A stretch of 64,000 bases of DNA from Geodermatophilus bullaregiensis (GTDB lineage Bacteria; Actinomycetota; Actinomycetes; Mycobacteriales; Geodermatophilaceae). Location of the stretch: positions 2,604,001 through 2,668,000 of the forward strand of contig NZ_JAFBCJ010000001.1 in NCBI RefSeq assembly GCF_016907675.1, in the 5' to 3' direction. The notes under the pieces were generated by a model. It saw only the letters and a list, made by a program, of their open reading frames with translations. It did no database searches and was not told the DNA's origin. Both the position numbers and the translations under genes were made by a program. Below are positions 28,545-36,507 of the stretch, piece after piece (the stretch's first letter is position 1; every line of letters starts with the position of its first letter).

Positions 28545-29959
28545 TCGGCCTCCCGGCAGTCCACTCCGGGCTCGGGCGCCTCCGTCGGCGTCGACGACGT
28601 CGTGGTCGTCGTGGGTGCCGGCGCCGCCTGGGTCTCGGGCGCGGGCGCGCCGCCGTCGGGGACGGGGAGTGCGGGCTCGGCGGGCGGTTCGGTGGACGGC
28701 GCGGCCGGGGCGGAGGTGGCCGGGGTCGCGGAGGCCGCCTCGGAGGGGCACACGGGCAAGGCGGCGACGTGCAGGTCGGCGACGATGCGCTGGGCGTCGT
28801 CGGCGTCGTCGGCGTCGATGCCCTGCCGGACGTTGTTCTGGTCGTAGGAGCTCAGGTCGTCGAGCGCGATGTCGGTGACGTCGTCGAGCCGGTAGAGGTC
28901 CAGGCCGAGCAGGTCGGTGTTGAAGCCGCGGAAGACGGCCACGCGGTCGGCGCCGTCGGCGGCCGCGACCCCGACGAACCAGTGGGTGAGCACCCACAGC
29001 CAGGTCGCGATCCCGCCGGCGACCAGGACGAGAACCGTCCCCACAGCGAGGAACAGCCGCCGCCGAGGGCGGCGGCGGTCGGGGGGTGCGGCGGCCGTGG
29101 GTGCTGTCGGCGGGGGTGGTGGAGCCGGTGGCGGGTCGGCCAGCGCGGCCCGGCCGGCCGCCGACCGCGGGTCCACCTCGCGCTGTCCGCGGTTGTCCCC
29201 GGCGGCGCCGTCGACGACCGGCTCGATGAGGGTGCCCGAGCCGTTGTCCTCGACGACGTCGGCCACGATCACGGTGATGTTGTCCGGGCCGCCGCTGCGC
29301 AGCGCCAGCTCGATGAGCCGGTCGGCGGTCGACTGCGGGTCGGGGTCCCTGAGCGCCTCGGCGAGGGTCTCCTCGCTCACCACGCCGGACAGGCCGTCGG
29401 AGCACAGCAGGTAGCGGTCGCCGGCGCGCGCCTCGCGCATGGACAGGTCGGGGTCGACGTCCTGGCCGTTGAGCGCCCGCAGCAGCAGCGAGCGCTGCGG
29501 GTGGTGGTTGGCCTCCTCGGGCGTGATCCGCCCGTCGTCGATGAGGGTCTGCACGAACGTGTCGTCGTGGGTGATCTGGGTGAGCACGCCGTCGCGCAGC
29601 AGGTAGGCGCGGGAGTCGCCCACGTGGCACAGCGCCAGCCGGCCGCCGGCGAACAGGACGGCGGTGAGCGTGGTGCCCATGCCCTCCAGCTGCGGCGACT
29701 CGCGGATGACCTCGCGCAGGTGCTCGCTGCCGTCGAACACCGCCGAGCGCAGCGCCTGCAGCATGTCGCCGGAGGGCGCGTCGTCGTCGAGGTGCTCCAG
29801 GGCGGCGATGACGACCTTGCTGGCGACGTCGCCGGCCGCGTGACCGCCCATGCCGTCGGCCACGGCCAGCAGCCGGGGCCCGGCGTAGACCGAGTCCTGG
29901 TTGTTGCCGCGGACTAGACCGCGGTCGGAGCGGGCGGCGTAGCGCAGCGCGAGACTCAT
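28541..29959 (-). CDS. pstP: PP2C-family serine/threonine phosphatase
   Basis: 472 aa from ATG 29959. The catalytic domain (about residues 5-235) has all metal-binding motifs: DRGLVRGNNQDS, ADGMGGHAAG, HVGDSRAY, CSDGLSG and GGPDNITV. A Pro-rich linker and RRRPRRRL lead to one membrane helix near residue 300. The external part of about 150 aa ends in a Pro/Thr/Ser-rich tail. It reverses PknA and PknB phosphorylation in the cytoplasm. The gene overlaps rodA by 4 nt and follows fhaB by 43 nt. Confidence 0.95.
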   Translation of the reverse strand: MSLALRYAARSDRGLVRGNNQDSVYAGPRLLAVADGMGGHAAGDVASKVVIAALEHLDDDAPSGDMLQALRSAVFDGSEHLREVIRESPQLEGMGTTLTAVLFAGGRLALCHVGDSRAYLLRDGVLTQITHDDTFVQTLIDDGRITPEEANHHPQRSLLLRALNGQDVDPDLSMREARAGDRYLLCSDGLSGVVSEETLAEALRDPDPQSTADRLIELALRSGGPDNITVIVADVVEDNGSGTLIEPVVDGAAGDNRGQREVDPRSAAGRAALADPPPAPPPPPTAPTAAAPPDRRRPRRRLFLAVGTVLVLVAGGIATWLWVLTHWFVGVAAADGADRVAVFRGFNTDLLGLDLYRLDDVTDIALDDLSSYDQNNVRQGIDADDADDAQRIVADLHVAALPVCPSEAASATPATSAPAAPSTEPPAEPALPVPDGGAPAPETQAAPAPTTTTTSSTPTEAPEPGVDCREAE

Positions 29960-30002
29960 CGGACCCTGCTCACGTCTGGACTGCCGCTCCCCCTGGTCGT
30001 CG

Positions 30003-30461
30003 TCAACGCAGCTCCAGGGCGGTCTGGCCGATGCGGATCGGCTGGCCCGGGGCCACGAGCAACGGGCCCTGCACCCGCTGCTGGTCGAGGTAGGTGCCGT
30101 TGGTGGAACCCAGGTCCTCGACGTACCACTGTCCACCACGGTTGGTCAGTCGCGCGTGCCGGGAGCTGGCGAAGTCGTCGGTGAGGACGAGCGTGGAGTC
30201 GTCGGCGCGGCCGATGAGGATCGGCTGCTCACCGAGGGTGATCTTGGTGCCGGTCAGCGGGCCGGCGGTCACCACGAGCGTGCGCGGCCCGCGCCCGCGC
30301 TTGCGGCCGGGGGCCGCCGCCCGCGGCGGCACCGAGGCCACCCGCCCGGCGCGGCCGCCGAACAGGTCGGCGCGCACCACGCGGAACGCGGCGAAGATGA
30401 ACAGCCACAGCAGCAGCAGGAACCCGAAGCGGAAGACCTGGAGGACGATCTCGGCGGTCAC
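30003..30461 (-). CDS. fhaB: FHA-domain protein FhaB (FipA)
   Basis: 152 aa from GTG 30461. An N-terminal membrane helix (FRFGFLLLLWLFIFAAFRVV) is followed by a basic linker and one FHA domain with ILIGRADDSTLVLTDDFASS, RHARL and DLGSTNGTYLD, the phosphothreonine-binding loops. In M. tuberculosis the equivalent protein binds PknA/PknB-phosphorylated partners, including division proteins. It lies between fhaA and pstP. Confidence 0.95.
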   Translation of the reverse strand: MTAEIVLQVFRFGFLLLLWLFIFAAFRVVRADLFGGRAGRVASVPPRAAAPGRKRGRGPRTLVVTAGPLTGTKITLGEQPILIGRADDSTLVLTDDFASSRHARLTNRGGQWYVEDLGSTNGTYLDQQRVQGPLLVAPGQPIRIGQTALELR

Positions 30462-30507
30462 GACCGGCTCCCGGTGCTCTGCTCCCCGCGGGAGCCCGCG
30501 AGCTCGC

Positions 30508-31335
30508 TCACGTGCCGTCCTGCCGGTACACCAGGACCGAGTGGCCGATGCGGATCACGTCGCCGTCCGCGAGCGCCTGCCGGGTGATCTTGCGACCGTT
30601 GACCAGCGTGCCGTTGGTCGAGCCGAGGTCCTCGGCGAAGGCGGTGCCGTTGTCGAGGACGACGTCGACGTGCTTGCGGCTGACACCGGTGTCGGGCAGC
30701 CGGATGTCGGCGTCGGTGCCGCGGCCGATGACGTTGCGGCCGGTGGTCAGCTCGTGGCGGGTGCCGGGCCCGTCGACGACGAGCACGTGCGTGACGCCCG
30801 GGCGGGAGCCGGCCCGGCCGACCATCGACGGGTGCTGCTTGCCGGTGTCGGTGGCCACCCGGCCGCGCAGCGGCGGCAGCGGGGGGACGACGCCCGAGCC
30901 GGTCATCGGCGGCGGCGCCGGCGGGGGCACCGCTGCGACGTCGGCCCGGGAGGCCGGCCGCGCGGGGTCGGCGACGTGCGAGCTCACCTCGAACACGCCG
31001 GTGGGCAGGTCCTCGTCGCGCTCGAGGCGGACCTGGACCTCGCTGAAGACCTGCCAGCCCTCGGCCTCGATGTGCTCGGCGACCATGTCGGCGAGCTCGG
31101 CGGCCAGCTGGCCGGACCACTCGGCGAGGTTCTCGTAGTCGGTCGGGCCGAGCTTGACGTCGTAGACGTTGGGCGCGAGCACCCGCCCCTCACCGAGCAC
31201 CGAGCGCTGCTCGTCGGCCTCCCGCTGCAGCGCCTTGGCGATCTCGGCAGGGTGGACCTTGCCCTTGAAGAGGCGGGCGAAGGCGAAGCCGACCATGCCC
31301 TCGAGTCGTCGCTCGAAGCGCTGCAGCACACCCAC
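30508..31335 (-). CDS. fhaA: FHA-domain protein FhaA
   Basis: 275 aa from GTG 31335, with GGAGGAG 5 nt upstream; the longer open frame to 31485 is rejected because GVLQRFERRLEGMVGFAFAR is the family's usual start. The N-terminal 120 residues are the DUF3662 domain (FKGKVHPAEIAKALQREAD). A Pro-rich linker leads to a C-terminal FHA domain with VIGRGTDADIRLPDTGVSRK and DLGSTNGTLVNG. In mycobacteria FhaA recruits the phosphorylated pseudokinase domain of MviN to control lipid II export. It is the first gene of the operon. Confidence 0.95.
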   Translation of the reverse strand: MGVLQRFERRLEGMVGFAFARLFKGKVHPAEIAKALQREADEQRSVLGEGRVLAPNVYDVKLGPTDYENLAEWSGQLAAELADMVAEHIEAEGWQVFSEVQVRLERDEDLPTGVFEVSSHVADPARPASRADVAAVPPPAPPPMTGSGVVPPLPPLRGRVATDTGKQHPSMVGRAGSRPGVTHVLVVDGPGTRHELTTGRNVIGRGTDADIRLPDTGVSRKHVDVVLDNGTAFAEDLGSTNGTLVNGRKITRQALADGDVIRIGHSVLVYRQDGT

Positions 31336-31549
31336 AGTCGCTCCTCCACGCTCGCTCGGACAGGTTGGCACTCCCCGGGTGATCGTAGCCGGGTGACGGG
31401 GCGGCGACCGGCCAGCAACGCCTGGGGGTGCGAGCGGGGCTGCGTGGGGCCGGTCGTCCCGGGGCGGGTCGACCCCCGGCGGCACGGGCGGCGGCGACCT
31501 CCCCCTCCGCGGTGCCGCGCCCGGTGGCTGCTAGTCTCTCTCCTCGCCA

Positions 31550-31632
31550 GGGCAAGTGGCGGAATGGCAGACGCGCACGGTTCAGGTCCGTGTGTCCGAG
31601 AGGACGTGGGGGTTCAACTCCCCCCTTGCCCA
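31550..31632 (+). tRNA. leuT: tRNA-Leu(CAG)
   Basis: Acceptor GGGCAAG pairs with CTTGCCC. The anticodon stem CACGG/CCGTG holds CAG at 31583-31585. A long variable arm (TGTCCGAGAGGACG) marks a class II tRNA. CCA is not encoded. Confidence 0.97.
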
Positions 31633-31643
31633 CACCGACGACG

Positions 31644-31671
31644 ACGGCCCCCGGGACCTCCCGGGGGCCGT
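31644..31671. terminator. Terminator after tRNA-Leu
   Basis: ACGGCCCCCGGGA (31644-31656) and its exact complement (31659-31671) form a tight hairpin followed by TT, between tRNA-Leu and the convergent SnoaL-like gene. Confidence 0.8.
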
Positions 31672-31697
31672 TCCGCGTCTCCGGGCCGGGCGGGCCC

Positions 31698-32093
31698 CTA
31701 CGCGGTGCCGGCGGTCTCCTGCAGGAAGGCGGCCGAGTCGTAGTACGTCCGGACGCCGGTCAGCTTGCCGTCGTGGGAGCCGTCGCCCTCGATGACGGTG
31801 ACGCCGCGGTAGGTGAACGGCTTCCCGCTGCTCAGCGTGCCGCGCGACTCCCACTCGAGTGCGGCGGTCTTCTCGCCGACGGTGCTGGAGGTGAACGTCG
31901 TCTCCAGGTCGCCGAAGACGTTGCGGTAGTCCTCCCAGAACCGGCGGGCACCCTCGGGGCCGTGGGCCTCGTGGGTCTGGTTGAGCTTGATCAGGTCGGC
32001 GTCCTCGCCGGTGAGGTCGACCATCGGCTGCGGGTCGCGCTCGGCGTCGAGGTGGTGCAGGGCGTCGGTGAAGCGCTCGGTGAGCGTGTGCAC
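31698..32093 (-). CDS. NTF2-like / SnoaL-like domain protein
   Basis: 131 aa from GTG 32093, GGAGG upstream. The sequence has the NTF2-like pattern: an N-terminal helix pair (LTERFTDALHHLDAERDPQP), then HEAHGPEGARRFWEDYRNVF and a beta-sheet half ending TYRGVTVIEGDGSHDGKLTG followed by VRTYYD. Such proteins are small cone-shaped enzymes or ligand-binding proteins; nothing indicates which. It stands alone, 69 nt from the DUF1707 gene, in the same direction. Confidence 0.88.
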   Translation of the reverse strand: MHTLTERFTDALHHLDAERDPQPMVDLTGEDADLIKLNQTHEAHGPEGARRFWEDYRNVFGDLETTFTSSTVGEKTAALEWESRGTLSSGKPFTYRGVTVIEGDGSHDGKLTGVRTYYDSAAFLQETAGTA

Positions 32094-32162
32094 GGGGGTC
32101 CTCCGGGGCTCTCGTCGGTCGGGGAGGCCCTACCCGGGCGGCCGGGCGCGCACCCGCCCGGT

Positions 32163-32627
32163 TCAGGCCGTCAGCTGCTGCCGGTCGCCGTCCCCGCCGC
32201 GGCGCTCCCCGAGGGTGCGCGCCAGCAGGACGACGCCCCACGGCCCGATCACCCAGACCGGCCACGGGTACTGCAGGTCGCCGGTGGCCAGCATCGACAC
32301 CAGCCAGACGCCGACCACGATGACGGCGGTGGTCAGCCAGCCGGTCCAGGCGGCCCGCAGGTCGCCGCCCCAGGCGCCGTGCCAGGTCCCGCCGTACAGG
32401 GCGCGGGTGACGTCGTGCCGCTGGGGTGCCGGGCGGGTCGGGCGGGCGGGGCGGGGCAGGTCGGCGGTGAGCTCGGTCAGCTCGCCGTAGGTGCGGGCGG
32501 CGTGCGCGCGGGTGGCCCGGTCCTCGTACTCGGCCAGGTCCAGCCGGCCGTCGGCGAGCGACCGGTCCAGGGTGGTCACGACGGCGGCGCGGTCGGTGTC
32601 GCTGGCGCGCAGGTGCGGCTCGGGCAT
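32163..32627 (-). CDS. DUF1707 domain membrane protein
   Basis: 154 aa from ATG 32627 with GAGGAG 7 nt before. The first 55 residues are a DUF1707 domain: LRASDTDRAAVVTTLDRSLA, DGRLDLAEYEDRATRAHAAR, TYGELTELTADLP. Two membrane helices follow (LTTAVIVVGVWLVSMLA and WPVWVIGPWGVVLLA). DUF1707 is short, common in Actinobacteria and often paired with membrane segments; its function is not known. The next gene in the same direction could share the transcript. Confidence 0.9.
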   Translation of the reverse strand: MPEPHLRASDTDRAAVVTTLDRSLADGRLDLAEYEDRATRAHAARTYGELTELTADLPRPARPTRPAPQRHDVTRALYGGTWHGAWGGDLRAAWTGWLTTAVIVVGVWLVSMLATGDLQYPWPVWVIGPWGVVLLARTLGERRGGDGDRQQLTA

Positions 32628-32740
32628 CTCGGGCTCCTCGTCAGGCGGTGTGCTCCGAGTCTTTCCCCCCGCCGTGCCCGTCACCATTGACAGACGTCAC
32701 GGATCGGCCGTGCGTCCTGCACGGTCGGCCGTTCGCCGGC

Positions 32741-33904
32741 TCAGCCGTTGGCCGGTGCCGCCTCCTTGGCGAGGTGCTTGCCGATGACCATCCGCTGGAT
32801 CTGGTTGGTGCCCTCGAAGATCTGCATGACCTTGGCCTCCCGCATGTACCGCTCGGCCGGGTGGTCGCGGGTGTAGCCGGCGCCGCCGAGGACCTGGACG
32901 GCGTCGGTGGTCACCTTCATCGCCGCGTCGGTGGCGACGAGCTTGGCGATGCTGGCCTGCCGCGAGTACGGCTGGCCGGCGTCCTTGCGGCGGGCGGCGA
33001 CGAGGTAGGTGGCGCGGGCGGACTCGACCGCGGCGGCCATGTCGGCCAGCAGGAACGCGACGCCCTGGTGGTCGACGATGCGCCGGCCGAAGGCCTCCCG
33101 CTCCAGGGCGTAGGCGACGGCGACGTCGAGGGCGGACTGGGCCAGCCCGACGGCGACCGCGCTGACCCCGAGCCGGCCGGAGTCGAGCGCGCTCAGCGCG
33201 ATGGCCAGGCCGCGGCCGGGCTCGCCGACCATGCGGCCGGCGGGCACCGCGACGTCGTCGAGGCGCATCGCCGCCGTCGTCGAGCCGGTCAGGCCCATCT
33301 TCTGCTCGGGCGGCGCGGCGGTGAACCCGGGCAGGTCGGGGGTGAGGTGGAAGCAGGAGATCGCCCGCTCGCCGTCGTCGGGGGTGCGCAGGAAGGTCGA
33401 GTAGAAGTCGGCGTGCCCGCCGTGGGTGACCCACGCCTTCTCCCCGGAGGCCACCCAGCCCTCGCCGTCGCGGACGGCGCGGGCGCGCATGGCGGCGGGG
33501 TCGGAGCCGGCGTGCGCCTCGGACAGGCAGTAGGCGCCCAGCAGCCGGCCGCCGACCATCTCGGGCAGCAGGTCGCGGCGCTGCTCCTCGGTGCCGAAGC
33601 GGTCCACCGGCCCGCAGGCGAGGGTGTGCACGCTGACGCCGAGCGCGACGCTGGCCCAGCGCATCGCCAGCTCCTCGACCACCTGCAGGTAGACGGCGTA
33701 GGGCTGCCCGCCCCCGCCGACGTCCTCGCCGAAGGGCAGCCCGAGCAGGCCGACCTCGCCCAGCTTCGCGAACACCTCCCGGGGGAAGCGCTCCTCGCGC
33801 TCGTACTCCGCGGCCCGCGGCGCCAGCTCGGCGTCGGCCAGCTCGCGGGTGAGCGCGATCAGGTCGGCGGCCTCCTGGGTGGGCAGCTCTCGGTCGACGG
33901 CCAC
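32741..33904 (-). CDS. Acyl-CoA dehydrogenase
   Basis: 387 aa from GTG 33904, GAGGGGG upstream. All parts of a flavin-dependent acyl-CoA dehydrogenase are present: YCLSEAHAGSDPAAMRARAV, WVTHGGHADFYSTFLRT, the FAD region TTAAMRLDDVAVPAGRMVGE, and the C-terminal QVLGGAGYTRDHPAERYMRE plus AKVMQIFEGTNQIQ. The position usually holding the catalytic Glu of short/medium-chain types falls in IFEGTNQIQ. It introduces a double bond into an acyl-CoA; the acyl group is unknown. It is divergent from a TetR gene with a shared palindrome. Confidence 0.94.
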   Translation of the reverse strand: MAVDRELPTQEAADLIALTRELADAELAPRAAEYEREERFPREVFAKLGEVGLLGLPFGEDVGGGGQPYAVYLQVVEELAMRWASVALGVSVHTLACGPVDRFGTEEQRRDLLPEMVGGRLLGAYCLSEAHAGSDPAAMRARAVRDGEGWVASGEKAWVTHGGHADFYSTFLRTPDDGERAISCFHLTPDLPGFTAAPPEQKMGLTGSTTAAMRLDDVAVPAGRMVGEPGRGLAIALSALDSGRLGVSAVAVGLAQSALDVAVAYALEREAFGRRIVDHQGVAFLLADMAAAVESARATYLVAARRKDAGQPYSRQASIAKLVATDAAMKVTTDAVQVLGGAGYTRDHPAERYMREAKVMQIFEGTNQIQRMVIGKHLAKEAAPANG

Positions 33905-33930
33905 GGGGTCCCCCTCGTCGCGGATCAGTG

Positions 33931-33954
33931 GTACTGCGAACGGTACCGCAGTAC
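33931..33954. promoter_or_regulatory. Probable TetR operator
   Basis: GTACTGCG (33931-33938) and its exact complement CGCAGTAC (33947-33954) flank AACGGTAC. It lies in the 92-bp gap between the divergent acyl-CoA dehydrogenase and TetR genes. Confidence 0.75.
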
Positions 33955-33996
33955 TGTCCGGCGTCCAGGCGGATGCTGACCGGCCGGGGAGGTGTG

Positions 33997-34584
33997 GTGA
34001 CCACGACGGAGCGCGGCGAGCGGCGGCTGACCGCCCGCCAGGCCCAGCTGCTCGACCAGCTGGAGGAGCTCTTCCTGGCCGAGGGCTTCGCCGGGTTCAC
34101 GCTGGAGGACCTCGCCGTCCGGCTGCACTGCTCGAAGACGACGCTCTACGCGCTGGCCGGCAGCAAGGAACAGCTCGCCGTCCGGGTGGTGCGGCACTTC
34201 TTCCGCCGCGCGACCGCCGCCGTCGAGGCCCGCACGGCCACCGAGGACGACCCCGCGCGGCGGGTGACCGCCTACCTGGAGGCCGTGGCCCGGGCCCTGA
34301 CCCCGGCGTCGCGGGCCTTCCACCGCGACCTGGAGACCTTCCCGCCGGGGCGCGCGGTGTACGAGCACAACACCGCCGTCGCCGCGCAGCGGGTGAGCGC
34401 GCTGATCGCCGACGGCGTCGCGGCCGGCCGGTTCCGCGAGGTGCACCCGGGCCTGGTGGCCGACACGGTGACCACGCTGATGCTGCGCATCGGCCGCGGG
34501 GACACCGCCCGCGCCACCGGCCTGGACGACGCCGCGGCCTACCGGGAGCTGGCCGCGCTGCTGCTGCACGGGATCAGCCGGTGA
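33997..34584 (+). CDS. TetR-family transcriptional regulator
   Basis: 195 aa from GTG 33997, with GGGGAGG 4 nt before; ATG 33973 is an alternative. The N-terminal helix-turn-helix reads FTLEDLAVRLHCSKTTLYAL followed by AGSKEQLAVRVVRHFF. The C-terminal half is an all-helical ligand/dimer domain. It probably represses itself and the divergent acyl-CoA dehydrogenase; acyl-CoA-type ligands are common for such pairs (inference). Confidence 0.92.
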   Translation: MTTTERGERRLTARQAQLLDQLEELFLAEGFAGFTLEDLAVRLHCSKTTLYALAGSKEQLAVRVVRHFFRRATAAVEARTATEDDPARRVTAYLEAVARALTPASRAFHRDLETFPPGRAVYEHNTAVAAQRVSALIADGVAAGRFREVHPGLVADTVTTLMLRIGRGDTARATGLDDAAAYRELAALLLHGISR

Positions 34585-34715
34585 GCCACGGGACCGCCGC
34601 GTGTCCCGCCGCGCAGGCCGTGAGCCCGCGGGACGGCCGGCGCCCGTGACGGGCGGGCGCCCGGGGCGCCGCTGTAACGCTGCGCCCGAGCCGGACATGG
34701 AGGGGTGTGATCGCG

Positions 34716-35291
34716 ATGCACGGGCCACCGCCGCCCTCGACCGACGACCCGCCCGTGTCCGTGCAGCAGCGGTTCGAGGAGGCCTACCGCGCGTCCGGCA
34801 CGGCCGTGCTGGGCTACGCGCTGCGCCGGTCGGCCTCGCGGGAGGACGCCCTCGACGTCGTCGCCGAGACCTTCGTGACCGCCTGGCGGCGGCTGGCCGA
34901 CATGCCGCCGGCGGACGACGAGGTCCGGCCGTGGCTGTTCGGCATCGCGCGGCTGTGCCTGGCCAACGCGGCCCGCGGCAGCCGCAGGGCGGTGCGGCTG
35001 GGGGAGCGGCTGGCCGACGCGCTGACCGACGTCGTCGTCCCCGACCCGGCGGCGCTGCACGAGGACGGCGCGCGGCGCCGGCTGGTGCGGGCGGCCCTCG
35101 ACCGGCTGTCCCCGGAGGACCGCGAGCTCGTGACGCTGGTCGCGTGGGAGGGCCTCACGCCCGCGCAGGCGGCCACCGCCCTGGGCGTCCCGGCCGGCAC
35201 CGCGCGGGTGCGGCTGCACCGGGCGCGCACCCGGCTGCGTGCCGCCCTGTCCGGCCCCGCCGACGCCCAGGAGGACGACCGTGATCAGTGA
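34716..35291 (+). CDS. ECF-type RNA polymerase sigma factor
   Basis: 191 aa from ATG 34716, which has GGAGGGG about 10 nt upstream; GTG 34707 is too close to that site. Region 2 is FEEAYRASGTAVLGYALRRS followed by AEDALDVVAETFVTAWRRL-type sequence and the short loop RPWLFGIARLCLANAARGSR. Region 4 (LDRLSPEDRELVTLVAWEGL, TPAQAATALGVPAGTARVRL, HRARTRLR) is complete. It overlaps the next gene, for a membrane protein, by 11 nt, the usual layout for an ECF sigma factor with its regulator. No extra domains. Confidence 0.93.
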   Translation: MHGPPPPSTDDPPVSVQQRFEEAYRASGTAVLGYALRRSASREDALDVVAETFVTAWRRLADMPPADDEVRPWLFGIARLCLANAARGSRRAVRLGERLADALTDVVVPDPAALHEDGARRRLVRAALDRLSPEDRELVTLVAWEGLTPAQAATALGVPAGTARVRLHRARTRLRAALSGPADAQEDDRDQ

Positions 35292-36426
35292 CCGTGAACT
35301 GGACGACCTGCTCGTCGCTGCGGCGGGCGTCCGCGACGCCGACCTGCCGAACCTGCCCGACGACCTCCTGGACCTCGTCACGGCCGACGCCGGCCCGTCG
35401 CTCGTCGCGGCCGCCGACGTCGGACGAGAGCCGGCGTCGGTGGTCGCCGCCCGCCAGCTCGTCGCCGACGCGCACGAGGCGCGCACCGCGCCGCGGCCGC
35501 GTCGCCCCCGCCGCAGGACGCTCGTCCGCGTCGCCACGGCGGTGGTCGCCATCGCGGCCGCCTGGACGACGGCCGTCGTGGTCGCCCCGCGGGAGTCCCC
35601 CGACCCGCGTCGCACCACGCCGTCGACGGGCGCTCCGGTGTCGCCGGGCGAGATCGCGCTCGTCGCCGGCGAGCCGGTCGTCTTCCCGCTGTCGCTCGAC
35701 CCCGCACCCGAGGGCCTGACACCGACGTTCAGTCGACGTGGGGGCGTCGCCGCCCACGGGAGCACGCCACCGTTCTCCGTCGCCGACTACTCGTCCGCCG
35801 ACGGGGACCGGGTCCTGGTCAGCCTCTTCCCCGAGGACCCGCGCTCGAACGAGGACTACGGGTTCCGGCCGGAGGGCGACCCGACCGGGACCGCGACCGT
35901 CGACGGGGTCCAGGCGGGGGTCTGGCCCGAGGCGGGGGGCGTCAGCCTGCTCTGGCAGCGACCGGGTGGGCAGTGGGTCTGGCTGCTGGGCGAGGGGGAC
36001 CTCGCGGGGACCGGGGCGCTGGTCGCGGTGGGGGAGTCGCTGGTGGACCGGCCCCAGCCGGTGGGGCTCCACTTCGGACTGGCCCCGGCCGGCTGGTCGG
36101 TGGGCGGGTACGAGGAGAGCCGGAGCCTCGACCTGGTCAGCGACACCGACCCGGAGCAGCTCCTGCGCGTCAGTCTGGTCGGGCGCGAGTACCCCGGGAC
36201 GCTGGACGAGCTGCTCGAGGGGATCTCGTTCGCCGAGCCACCGGAGCCGGTGACCGTGCAGGGGCAGCCGGCCCGGCTGGCACTCGCCAGTGGGGACGGC
36301 GGCTCGCCCTACCGGTACCTCGTGGGACAGCTCGACGGCGGGCCGTTCTTCGTCCTCCTGGCTCCCGAGGCACTGACCCAGGAGCAGGTGCTGCAGATCG
36401 CCGAGCAGGTCACCTACACGCCCTGA
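35281..36426 (+). CDS. Single-pass membrane protein, probable regulator of the sigma factor
   Basis: 381 aa from GTG 35281, GGAGG upstream; it overlaps the sigma gene by 11 nt. The cytoplasmic N-terminus (about 80 aa) is acidic then basic, one helix at residues 81-102 crosses the membrane, and about 280 residues lie outside. The external part has no motif I can name; it contains repeated Tyr/Trp/Pro-rich beta-like segments such as WQRPGGQWVWLLGEGD. Position and topology suggest an anti-sigma-like role, but the N-terminus lacks a clear zinc anti-sigma (HxxxCxxC) motif. Confidence 0.8.
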   Translation: MISDRELDDLLVAAAGVRDADLPNLPDDLLDLVTADAGPSLVAAADVGREPASVVAARQLVADAHEARTAPRPRRPRRRTLVRVATAVVAIAAAWTTAVVVAPRESPDPRRTTPSTGAPVSPGEIALVAGEPVVFPLSLDPAPEGLTPTFSRRGGVAAHGSTPPFSVADYSSADGDRVLVSLFPEDPRSNEDYGFRPEGDPTGTATVDGVQAGVWPEAGGVSLLWQRPGGQWVWLLGEGDLAGTGALVAVGESLVDRPQPVGLHFGLAPAGWSVGGYEESRSLDLVSDTDPEQLLRVSLVGREYPGTLDELLEGISFAEPPEPVTVQGQPARLALASGDGGSPYRYLVGQLDGGPFFVLLAPEALTQEQVLQIAEQVTYTP

Positions 36427-36437
36427 GCATGGCACGG

Positions 36438-36484
36438 CGCGCCGCACGACCGTCCGCTGGACCAGCGGGCGGTCGTGCGGCGCG
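36438..36484. terminator. Bidirectional terminator, nested palindrome
   Basis: CGCGCCGCACGACCG (36438-36452) pairs exactly with CGGTCGTGCGGCGCG (36470-36484); inside, CCGCTG pairs with CAGCGG. It sits between the convergent sigma-partner and DUF222-HNH genes. Confidence 0.85.
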
Positions 36485-36507
36485 TGTGGGTGGCGCGGTG
36501 CGGGTCG

